From assembly GCA_965197385.1 (NCBI GenBank), contig CBDANA010000005.1, positions 186,001 to 250,000 of the forward strand: a DNA stretch of 64,000 nt. The letters are read 5' to 3'. Below the pieces are notes generated by a model, which was not told the origin of the DNA, made no database searches, and saw nothing but the letters and a program-made list of their open reading frames with translations. This document shows positions 58,148 through 64,000 of this stretch, in pieces (position 1 is the stretch's first letter; every line of letters starts with the position of its first letter). Source of the DNA: G963667915 sp965197385. Lineage in GTDB: Bacteria > Acidobacteriota > Vicinamibacteria > Vicinamibacterales > UBA823. A program made the translations under genes and the position numbers.

Positions 58148-58636
58148 ATGCTGAGACTGTCGAAGAAAGCGGATTACGGGCTGATCGCGATGAAGCACCT
58201 GGCCCTGCTGTCCGAGAGCGGGTCGTCGAGCGCCAGGGAGATCGCCGGGCACTACGACATTCCGGTCGAGGTGCTCGCCAAGGTGCTGCAGCAGCTGGCA
58301 CGGCGGGGGCTGCTGGCCTCTCATCAGGGGACCCGCGGGGGGTATCATCTGGCCCGCCCGGCGACGGCGATCTCGGTGGCCGAAGTGATCCAGGCGATCG
58401 ACGGGCCGATCAAGGTGACCGCCTGTTCCGAACATGAGGTGGACTGCGATCAGTATTCGAAATGCACCGTCCGCGACCCACTGTGGCGGATCAAGGATCG
58501 GATCGTGTCCGCGCTGTCCGCGTGCACCGTCTTCGAGATGGCGACTGACACGATGCCCGACGCGGTGTTTCCGTTGGCCGGGTCGACACGGCCGGACGCC
58601 GTGGCGCCGCTGGTCGTGCCCACCGCCAGCCGGTAA
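58148..58636 (+). CDS. iscR-like: Rrf2-family transcriptional regulator (IscR-like)
   Basis: A 162-residue regulator. N-terminal winged HTH (LRLSKKADYGLIAMKHLALL; EIAGHYDIPVEVLAKVLQQL; GLLASHQGTRGGYHLARPA) and three spaced cysteines, C93, C100 and C106, in ACSEHEVDCDQYSKCTVRD, matching the [2Fe-2S] ligand spacing of IscR (92/98/104). It thus likely senses Fe-S status. Start ATG 58148. It precedes iscS-iscU-iscA, the classic isc order, and the operator at 54183 fits its DNA-binding family, so both autoregulation and control of the sulfur genes are likely. Confidence 0.9.
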   Translation: MLRLSKKADYGLIAMKHLALLSESGSSSAREIAGHYDIPVEVLAKVLQQLARRGLLASHQGTRGGYHLARPATAISVAEVIQAIDGPIKVTACSEHEVDCDQYSKCTVRDPLWRIKDRIVSALSACTVFEMATDTMPDAVFPLAGSTRPDAVAPLVVPTASR

Positions 58637-58672
58637 CCCGCGTGCTCGCTTGGCGCGAGCGGACGACATCCT

Positions 58673-59893
58673 ATGGTGACCCTGCCGATCTACATGGATA
58701 ATCATGCGACGACGCGTCTCGACCCGCGCGTCCTCGATGCCATGTTGCCGTACTTCGGCGATCGTTTTGGGAACGCGGCCAGCCGGAGCCATGCGTTCGG
58801 GCGGAAGGCCGCGGAGGCGGTGGACGTCGCGCGGTGTCAGGTGGCAGACTTGATCGGCGCGCGGCCGAGCGAGATCGTGTTCACCAGCGGTGCGACCGAG
58901 TCGAACAACTTGGCGATCAAGGGCGTCGTTGCCGCGCACGACGGGCAGTCGGGTCATGTCGTCACGGTGGCGACCGAGCACCGTTCGGTGTTGGATCCTT
59001 GCCGCCGGGTCGAGGCGGCAGGCTGCGCGGTCACGGTGCTGTCCGTGGATCCGGACGGGAGGATCGACGTCGACGCGCTCGCGCGCGCCATCACGCCGGA
59101 GACGGTACTTGTCAGCGTCATGGCGGTGAATAACGAGATCGGTGTGCGGCAGCCATTGGCGGAGGTCGCCGAGTTGGCCACGTCGCGAGGCGTCGTCGTG
59201 CACAGCGATGCCGCGCAAGCCATCGGCAGGGGACCGTTCGACGTCGAACGAGAGAGAATCGATCTCGCGTCGATGTCGGCCCACAAAATGCACGGACCGA
59301 AGGGTGTCGGCGCGCTCTACGTGCTGAGTCAGCCGCCCGCGCGGCTCCAGCCGATCGCCGAGGGCGGCGGACACGAGCGCGGGCTGCGGTCTGGGACGTT
59401 GAACGTTCCGGGCATCGTCGGGTTCGGGGAAGCCGCGGCGCTGGCGTCAGCCGAGATGGAGGCTGACGTGCCGCGCATCGGAGCGCTCCGGGATCGTCTG
59501 TGGCAGGGGTTGCGCGAGCGGATCGATCGCGTCGTGCTCAATGGATCGTGGGAGCACCGCGTGTCGCACAATTTGAACGTTAGCTTCGCATACGTCGACG
59601 GCGAGGCGCTGCTGACCGCGCTCGACGACGTGGCCGTGTCGTCCGGATCGGCCTGTGCGTCGGCGACCGACGAGCCGTCATATGTGATCCAGGCGCTGGG
59701 GGCGAGCCGAGATCTGGCGCGCGCGTCGGTGCGGTTCGGCCTCAGCCGCGAGACGACCGAGGCGGAAGTCGATTACGTGATCGACAAGGTGGCGCGGGTG
59801 GTGACTCGGCTCCGCGAGTTGTCGCCGCTCGCAGACGAGGCGGTGGCCAGCCGCGGCGATCCCGTGGGCGCGCGGTGGCTCGCCGAGCCGTGA
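58673..59893 (+). CDS. iscS: Cysteine desulfurase
   Basis: PLP enzyme that removes sulfur from cysteine to give a protein persulfide. The 406-residue protein has IYMDNHATTRLDPRVLDAML, VFTSGATESNNLAIKGV, TEHRSVLDPC, VNNEIGVRQPL, HSDAAQAIGR, the PLP Lys K205 in SMSAHKMHGPKGVGALYV and the catalytic loop Cys C328 in VAVSSGSACASATDEPSYVI. The long loop (SSGSACAS) marks the group I IscS/NifS type. It is followed two bases later by iscU, which makes the sulfur-transfer partner clear. Confidence 0.94.
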   Translation: MVTLPIYMDNHATTRLDPRVLDAMLPYFGDRFGNAASRSHAFGRKAAEAVDVARCQVADLIGARPSEIVFTSGATESNNLAIKGVVAAHDGQSGHVVTVATEHRSVLDPCRRVEAAGCAVTVLSVDPDGRIDVDALARAITPETVLVSVMAVNNEIGVRQPLAEVAELATSRGVVVHSDAAQAIGRGPFDVERERIDLASMSAHKMHGPKGVGALYVLSQPPARLQPIAEGGGHERGLRSGTLNVPGIVGFGEAAALASAEMEADVPRIGALRDRLWQGLRERIDRVVLNGSWEHRVSHNLNVSFAYVDGEALLTALDDVAVSSGSACASATDEPSYVIQALGASRDLARASVRFGLSRETTEAEVDYVIDKVARVVTRLRELSPLADEAVASRGDPVGARWLAEP

Positions 59894-59895
59894 CC

Positions 59896-60321
59896 ATGGA
59901 ACACTCAGCCCTTGTCGGTGAGCATTTCCTGAACCCGCGGCATGTCGGCACGTTGCCGGCTGACGATCCGGATGTCGGCACCGGTCGCGTCGAGGCCGCG
60001 ACGCACGGCGACGTCACGCGATTACAGGTGCGGGTGGACCGCGTGAGCGGCGTGATTCGGGAAGCCCGGTTCAAGGCGTTCGGGTGCAGCGTCGCCGTCG
60101 CGAGCGCGAGCCTTGCGACGGAGTGGGTGACCGGGCGGACGCTGGCGTCGGCGCTCACCATCACGGCTGACGATATCGCCGCCGCCCTGAGTCTCTCGGT
60201 CGAGAAAACGTATTGCGCCGAGTTGGCCCAGAGCGCCATCCGGGCCGCGGTCGGCGACTACGAAGCCAAGTGTGGGTCGTCGGCGGAACTGAGAACGGAG
60301 AGCCACAGATGTTTCAGGTGA
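59896..60321 (+). CDS. iscU: Fe-S scaffold IscU-like, first ligand Cys replaced by His
   Basis: A 141-residue scaffold for Fe-S assembly. It follows IscU closely (FLNPRHVGTLPADDPDVGTG; ARFKAFGCSVAVASASLATE; CAELAQSAIRAAVGDYEAKC). Of the three ligand cysteines C64 and C107 are present, but position 37, Cys in ACGDV of E. coli IscU, is His here (AATHGDV), while the neighbouring Asp39 is kept. The residue usually before the third Cys (His) is Tyr. ATG 59896 lies just after the iscS stop. The gene is otherwise well preserved, so it is probably a functional variant with altered cluster or sulfur-acceptor chemistry. Confidence 0.88.
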   Translation: MEHSALVGEHFLNPRHVGTLPADDPDVGTGRVEAATHGDVTRLQVRVDRVSGVIREARFKAFGCSVAVASASLATEWVTGRTLASALTITADDIAAALSLSVEKTYCAELAQSAIRAAVGDYEAKCGSSAELRTESHRCFR

Positions 60322-60635
60322 CCGAGGCCGCGGCAAAGCGGATTCGTGCGCTCATGGCTAGTCAGGGCGTCGTCGGCGGCGGGCTGCGCGTCGGCGTGAA
60401 GGCTGGCGGATGCTCGGGGATGAGCTACATCTACGATTGGGCCCCGGCGCCGCGAGAAGACGATCAAGTGTTCGAAGGCGCCGACGGCGTCAAGATCTAC
60501 GTGGATCCGAAGAGCTATCCGTACCTCAAGGGCACAGTGCTCGACTGCGACGACAACATGCTCGGCCAAACGCTCGTGTTCAAGAATCCGAACGCGGCGA
60601 GTGCGTGCGGGTGCGGCTCGTCATTCAACGTCTAG
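60309..60635 (+). CDS. iscA: A-type Fe-S carrier (IscA/HesB family)
   Basis: A 108-residue carrier that passes Fe-S clusters to apo-proteins. MFQVTEAAAKRIRALMASQG, the first ligand Cys C35 in VKAGGCSGMSYIYDW, the loop VYVDPKSYPYLKGTVLDC and the C-terminal Cys pair in ASACGCGSSFNV are all present. ATG 60309 overlaps the iscU 3' end by 13 bp. It is the last gene of the isc cluster; no hscBA or fdx follows within the window, so the operon is a compact regulator-S-U-A set. Confidence 0.93.
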   Translation: MFQVTEAAAKRIRALMASQGVVGGGLRVGVKAGGCSGMSYIYDWAPAPREDDQVFEGADGVKIYVDPKSYPYLKGTVLDCDDNMLGQTLVFKNPNAASACGCGSSFNV

Positions 60636-60760
60636 GAGCCCGTCCGAGTATTTGCGTAGGCCGCGTTGCGACAGTCCGTGGGGAAGTGTCGGCGGCATTC
60701 GGCCGGCGAATGCATCCCCGCCGGCTGCGTTGCTTCTCATTCACGTATTCCCTATATCCC
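60633..60760. repeat. Decayed relative of the palindromic element core; rest of gap empty
   Basis: TA then GGAGCCCGT at the iscA stop, followed by GCATTCGGCCGGCGAATGCA and GCGTTGCTTCTCATTCACGT. These resemble the GCATTCGACCGCCGATGCA and GGCGTTACTCGTCGGTCGAA core of element copy 3. No matching right-hand inverted repeat is found. The remainder of this 307-bp gap (to 60942) shows no gene. Confidence 0.45.
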
Positions 60761-60942
60761 GCGGCCACTGACCACCGACCGGTGGCTGTCCTACTCGTCA
60801 CGCCTCGCTCGGGCGAACCGCACACTCGTCGATCGGTAAGGTATGAGGCTCACGCCTGATCGCCGCTGAGTGTCTGCGAATCATCGGACGAATCGCGTGT
60901 GCCTCGCGGCGGCTTGTGGCAAGATCAGGGGCGTAGAAGGTC

Positions 60943-62451
60943 ATGTCGATAGCGTCAACCGCAGACGAGCTCGCGCCGCGCACCGCTCGGAGGCCGATCC
61001 TGGTCGTGTCGAATCGGGAGCCGTATCTCCACACCTATGCGGAGGACGGGTCGATTTCGTGGGCGCCGACGACTGGCGGCGTGGCGGTGGCGCTCGACGC
61101 CCTCATGCGGGAGCGCGGCGGCGTCTGGGTGGCGCATGGTGCAGGCAGTGCGGATCGCGCCGTTGTGGACGCGGACGATCGCGTGATGGTGCCGCCGGAC
61201 AATCCGACCTATCCGTTGCGCCGCATCTGGCTGAGCGCGGCGGAGGAAACGCACTACTACGTGGGGTTCGCCAATGAAGGACTCTGGCCGCTGTGTCACG
61301 AGGCGCACGTCCGGCCGGTGTTCCGCGCGGTCGACTGGGCGTCCTACCAGAAGGTCAACGACCGGTTCGCCGACGTAATCGACGAGGAGCTTCCAGACGA
61401 TTCCGCCCCGATCTTCATCCAGGATTATCAGTTGGCGCTCGTTGGGTCAGCGCTTCGCGCTCGGCGGCCGGGCGTGCGGACCGCGCTGTTCTGGCACATT
61501 CCGTGGCCTCACCCCGACCGACTGCGCATCTGTCCCTGGCGCCGGGAAATCCTGGCGGGCTTACTTGCCAACAACCTGCTCGCGTTTCAGCTCGATCGGG
61601 ATCGCCGCAACTTCATGACCGCAGCGCGGGACGAACTCGGCGCGACCGTGATCGGCCGCTCGGCGATTCGGTATCGCGATCGGACGACCAACGTGCTCTC
61701 GGTGCCGATCGGCGTCGACTACGACCGGATCCAGGAGCTCACGACCGCGCCGACGATGGACAAGGAGATCGCCAAGCTCCGGCACGAGCTTCATATCGAT
61801 ACGCCCCTCATCGGAATCGGTGTGGACCGGCTCGACTATACGAAAGGCATTCCTGAGAAGTTGGATGCATTGAGCCTGTTGCTGGCCCGACGGCCGGAGC
61901 TGCTGGAGCGGTTGACGTTCGTGCAAATCGGGGTGCCGTCGCGCTCGAAGCTCAAAAGCTATGCGGCTGTCGAAGCCGAGATCGACGCGAAGGTCGTCGA
62001 GATCAATACGAGGTTTCCCCACGGCAACCGCGGCCCGATCCGGTATCGAAAGTCGGCGCTGAAGATTCGGCGGCTCGTGGCGCTGTACCGCATGGCCACG
62101 TTCTGCATCGTCAGTTCGCTCCACGACGGCATGAACTTGGTGGCGAAGGAGTTCGTTGCGGCGCGCGAGGATCTCGACGGTGTCCTTGTTCTCAGCGAGC
62201 TGGCCGGCGCGTCGCACGAGCTGACGGACGCCATCATCATCAATCCGTACGACATCGATGGGTTCGCCAGTGCACTGGACTGGGCGATCGAGATGCCGCA
62301 GCAGGAGCGGTATCGACGCATGCGCGCGTTGCGTCGCGTGATTGCCGGACGCAACGTGTTCAGCTGGGCGTCCGATATTCTGGAAGGCCTCGAGGCGCTG
62401 CGGCCGGGAGCTCGCTTGAAGCCGCCCAGCTTCTCGACGAAGACACGATAA
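60943..62451 (+). CDS. otsA: Alpha,alpha-trehalose-phosphate synthase (GT20)
   Basis: Transfers glucose from a nucleotide sugar to glucose-6-phosphate, making trehalose-6-phosphate. The 502-residue protein shows RPILVVSNREPYLH, APTTGGVAVALDALM (N-terminal loop), IFIQDYQLALVGSALRARRP, ALFWHIPWPHPDRLRICPW, the donor-site motif GVDRLDYTKGIPEKLDAL, SLHDGMNLVAKEF (HDGMN with VAKE) and an ADAI-like LTDAIIINPYDIDGFASAL. No otsB phosphatase domain is fused and none is adjacent. ATG 60943 is preceded by GAAGGTC. Likely a stress/osmolyte role. Confidence 0.93.
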   Translation: MSIASTADELAPRTARRPILVVSNREPYLHTYAEDGSISWAPTTGGVAVALDALMRERGGVWVAHGAGSADRAVVDADDRVMVPPDNPTYPLRRIWLSAAEETHYYVGFANEGLWPLCHEAHVRPVFRAVDWASYQKVNDRFADVIDEELPDDSAPIFIQDYQLALVGSALRARRPGVRTALFWHIPWPHPDRLRICPWRREILAGLLANNLLAFQLDRDRRNFMTAARDELGATVIGRSAIRYRDRTTNVLSVPIGVDYDRIQELTTAPTMDKEIAKLRHELHIDTPLIGIGVDRLDYTKGIPEKLDALSLLLARRPELLERLTFVQIGVPSRSKLKSYAAVEAEIDAKVVEINTRFPHGNRGPIRYRKSALKIRRLVALYRMATFCIVSSLHDGMNLVAKEFVAAREDLDGVLVLSELAGASHELTDAIIINPYDIDGFASALDWAIEMPQQERYRRMRALRRVIAGRNVFSWASDILEGLEALRPGARLKPPSFSTKTR

Positions 62452-62510
62452 GACGCGCGCGTCGTTTCGCTGTCGGCGGCAGTCAAGCGCCGGCCGTGAC
62501 GCCGGCTCTA

Positions 62511-62524
62511 GCAGCCCGTGGTGC
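62511..62524. mobile_element. Isolated end of the palindromic element
   Basis: TA (62509-62510) followed by GCAGCCCGTGGTG and then unrelated sequence. A similar weaker motif, TAGCAACCCGTCG, forms the stop region of the next gene (63063). Too short to be certain on its own. Confidence 0.4.
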
Positions 62525-62561
62525 CACTGATCGCTGGATCGCTGTGGTACACTCCCCTGCG

Positions 62562-63065
62562 ATGCACGTGCTCGATGCAGTGCGCGCCGTCAGAGACGAC
62601 GTCATGCGCGGGTACTACCTCGCAGCGGTCGCAGGTCTCGTGCTGGCCGTGAGCGCGTTCTTTCCGTGGGTCCGCATCGGCGAGCGAGCCCTTGGCGGCG
62701 TACCCGGAATCGCCAGCCTGTGGATTCTCGGTCTCGGCCTGCTCGCGACAGTGCTGGCGACGCTTAGCTTGATCACGCGAAAGAACTCGCGCCATCCGCT
62801 GCTGGTCGTCGGTCTCGCGGCGTTCGGCATTCTGTTCGTGGGCTACCGGTTCCTCGAGCGGGCCGCGGCCGAGCAGGCCTGGGCGGTGACACAGGCGGCC
62901 GAGATCGTCTCGGGTCGCCCGGGAGCCGAGCCGTCCACGCCGATGACGGGCGCCGGCACCTATCTCGGTCTGGGCGCGTCGGCCGTGCTCATCGTGTTCG
63001 GCTTGACGATCGTGGTCAGGCGAGTCGCCAATCCCTATCCCGAGGCCGAGGACGACGACTGCTAG
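62562..63065 (+). CDS. Small membrane protein of unknown function
   Basis: A 167-residue protein with about four hydrophobic segments: YYLAAVAGLVLAVSAFFPWV, GIASLWILGLGLLATVLATL, LLVVGLAAFGILFVGYRFLE and LGLGASAVLIVFGLTIVV, and an acidic C-terminus (PEAEDDDC). There is no recognised family motif. ATG 62562 is chosen; ATG 62604 is possible. Its TAG stop sits in an element-like CTAGCAACCCG. Located between otsA and mqnD without clear functional link. Confidence 0.68.
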   Translation: MHVLDAVRAVRDDVMRGYYLAAVAGLVLAVSAFFPWVRIGERALGGVPGIASLWILGLGLLATVLATLSLITRKNSRHPLLVVGLAAFGILFVGYRFLERAAAEQAWAVTQAAEIVSGRPGAEPSTPMTGAGTYLGLGASAVLIVFGLTIVVRRVANPYPEAEDDDC

Positions 63066-63101
63066 CAACCCGTCGCGTCGTCTGCCACCAGGCTCGTCCG
63101 G

Positions 63102-63935
63102 ATGCCGATGAAAATCGCCGTTGCACACAGCCCCGACTCCGATGACGCGTTCATGTTCTATGGCTTGGCCTGCGGCGCCATCGCGACCGACGGGCTCGAA
63201 GTCGAACAGGTGCTAGCCGACATCGAGACGCTGAATCGCGCCGCGTTCGAGGGGCGCTACGAGGTCACCGCCGTGTCGTTCCACGCGTACGCGAAGCTGG
63301 CGGACCGGTACGCGCTGCTACCGCACGGCGCCAGCATGGGAGATCGGTACGGGCCGATCGTCGTGACCCGCCAGGATGGCCCGACGGCCGTCAAGGGGGC
63401 GCGGGTGGCCATTCCTGGCACCTTGACGACCGCGTATCTGGTCCTGCAGCTCTTCGAGCCGGATTTCGATCACACCGTCGTACCGTTCGACAAGATTCAG
63501 CCGGCAGTGATCGCTGGAGACGTCGAGGCGGGCCTGCTGATTCACGAAGGGCAGCTCACCTATGCGGATGACGGCCTGCGAAAGCTGGTTGATCTGGGCG
63601 AGTGGTGGGCGGATCGCACCGGTGGATTGCCGCTCCCGCTCGGCGGCAACGTCATCCGGCGCGACCTGGGCTCCGAAGTGCTGCACCGGGTCTCGCGGAT
63701 CCTGCATGACAGCATCGCGTACGCTATGGCGCACAGGACGGAGGCGATCGAGTACGCGCAGCAATTCGGGCGTGGGCTCGACGCCGCGCGGATAGCCCAG
63801 TTCGTCGGGATGTACGTGAACGAGCTGACCCTGGATTACGGGGATCGCGGGCGGGCCGCGGTGGTGCGGTTGTTCGATGACGCGTACGCGCAGCAGCTAA
63901 TTCCGAATCGCGTTCCGATTGAGTTCGTGGGCTGA
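63102..63935 (+). CDS. mqnD: 1,4-dihydroxy-6-naphthoate synthase (futalosine pathway)
   Basis: Converts cyclic dehypoxanthine futalosine to 1,4-dihydroxy-6-naphthoate in the alternative menaquinone route. The 277-residue periplasmic-binding-fold protein has KIAVAHSPDSDDAFMFYGLA, DIETLNRAAFEGRYEVTAVS, YALLPHGASMGDRYGPIVVT, VAIPGTLTTAYLVLQLF, AGLLIHEGQLTYADDGL and GGNVIRRDLG, the MqnD order. ATG 63102 (or 63108). Together with ubiE/menG at 45663 it suggests that the organism makes menaquinone through futalosine. Confidence 0.92.
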   Translation: MPMKIAVAHSPDSDDAFMFYGLACGAIATDGLEVEQVLADIETLNRAAFEGRYEVTAVSFHAYAKLADRYALLPHGASMGDRYGPIVVTRQDGPTAVKGARVAIPGTLTTAYLVLQLFEPDFDHTVVPFDKIQPAVIAGDVEAGLLIHEGQLTYADDGLRKLVDLGEWWADRTGGLPLPLGGNVIRRDLGSEVLHRVSRILHDSIAYAMAHRTEAIEYAQQFGRGLDAARIAQFVGMYVNELTLDYGDRGRAAVVRLFDDAYAQQLIPNRVPIEFVG

Positions 63936-63944
63936 GCAGCCCTG

Positions 63945-64000
63945 CTAGACGGGCGGCTCGAGATCGGCGAACACGAATCCGTCCCGTTCCACGATCTCAC
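63945..64000 (-). CDS. 3' end of an unidentified minus-strand gene
   Basis: From the window edge the minus strand reads EIVERDGFVFADLEPPV then TAG (63947-63945). Only 17-18 codons are visible, too few to assign a family. Convergent with mqnD, nine bases from its stop. The coding call is tentative. Confidence 0.4.
   Translation of the reverse strand, partial: EIVERDGFVFADLEPPV

Noticed and set aside
1..64000. CRISPR arrays, rRNA or tRNA genes
   Set aside because: I looked through the intergenic gaps on both strands by eye and found no regularly spaced repeats, no conserved rRNA stretches and no convincing T-loop/acceptor pairs. A tRNAscan or Infernal run would settle this.

Overview
The window is a GC-rich (roughly two-thirds G+C), densely coded bacterial chromosome segment. 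Several features together suggest an Acidobacteriota genome of the Vicinamibacteria type: TonB receptors with CarboxypepD_reg-like N-termini, a stand-alone carboxypeptidase-regulatory-domain protein, a VWFA-type surface protein, an HTH-TonB protein, a receiver-PilZ regulator and futalosine-pathway MqnD. This placement is an inference from gene style, not a search result.

Layout. 1-7 kb: the glnS 3' end, a small DMT transporter, lutABC (lactate oxidation), a Gfo/Idh/MocA oxidoreductase and rhamnulokinase. 7-14.5 kb (minus strand): a thioredoxin/TPR protein whose reading frame is interrupted by one in-frame UGA exactly at the redox active-site position, followed by a GGUC-loop hairpin (candidate selenoprotein); a CMD/AhpD remnant; a receiver-PilZ regulator with a decayed partner; a zinc-metalloprotease-like protein with HQxxH instead of HExxH; and a broken S1C protease. 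14.6-21 kb: a decayed mobile region with truncated IS1380 and IS256 transposases, an IS6 scrap, an IS3-family element splitting a membrane protein, and an aminotransferase with its core deleted. 21-30 kb: M23 peptidase, DUF1015-serC, a desaturase, a TonB receptor and rhomboid. 29-39 kb (minus): pcnB, polA, a regulatory-domain protein, ZIP, VWA, a membrane protein and a frameshifted HTH-TonB gene. 40-47 kb: a deoxyhypusine-synthase-like enzyme, queC/queD, and a DtxR regulator divergent from a multicopper oxidase-ZIP-cupredoxin cassette that runs into ubiE/menG and two unknown genes. 47-54 kb: CoA transferase, homoserine dehydrogenase, rmuC, TonB receptor. 54-60.6 kb: a sulfur/Fe-S operon behind a near-consensus promoter with an IscR/Rrf2-like operator: cysteine synthase-rhodanese, a JAMM protease, a ThiS-E1-rhodanese fusion, Rrf2, IscS, a variant IscU and IscA. 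61-64 kb: otsA, a membrane protein, mqnD.

A dispersed family of short palindromic elements (about 160-190 bp, near-identical terminal inverted repeats, flanking TA) recurs through the window. I see five full copies, one 61-bp mini copy and several single ends. Their TA often coincides with the TA of a neighbour's TAG/TAA stop codon. A sixth element has the same kind of core but different terminal repeats. No transposase that would obviously move them lies in the window; the TA flank points to an IS630/Tc1-like source.

The most interesting items are the UGA/SECIS candidate, the palindromic element family, and the sulfur operon, in which a sulfur-carrier domain with an internal Gly-Gly is fused to its own E1 next to a JAMM protease. 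I found no rRNA, tRNA or CRISPR array.
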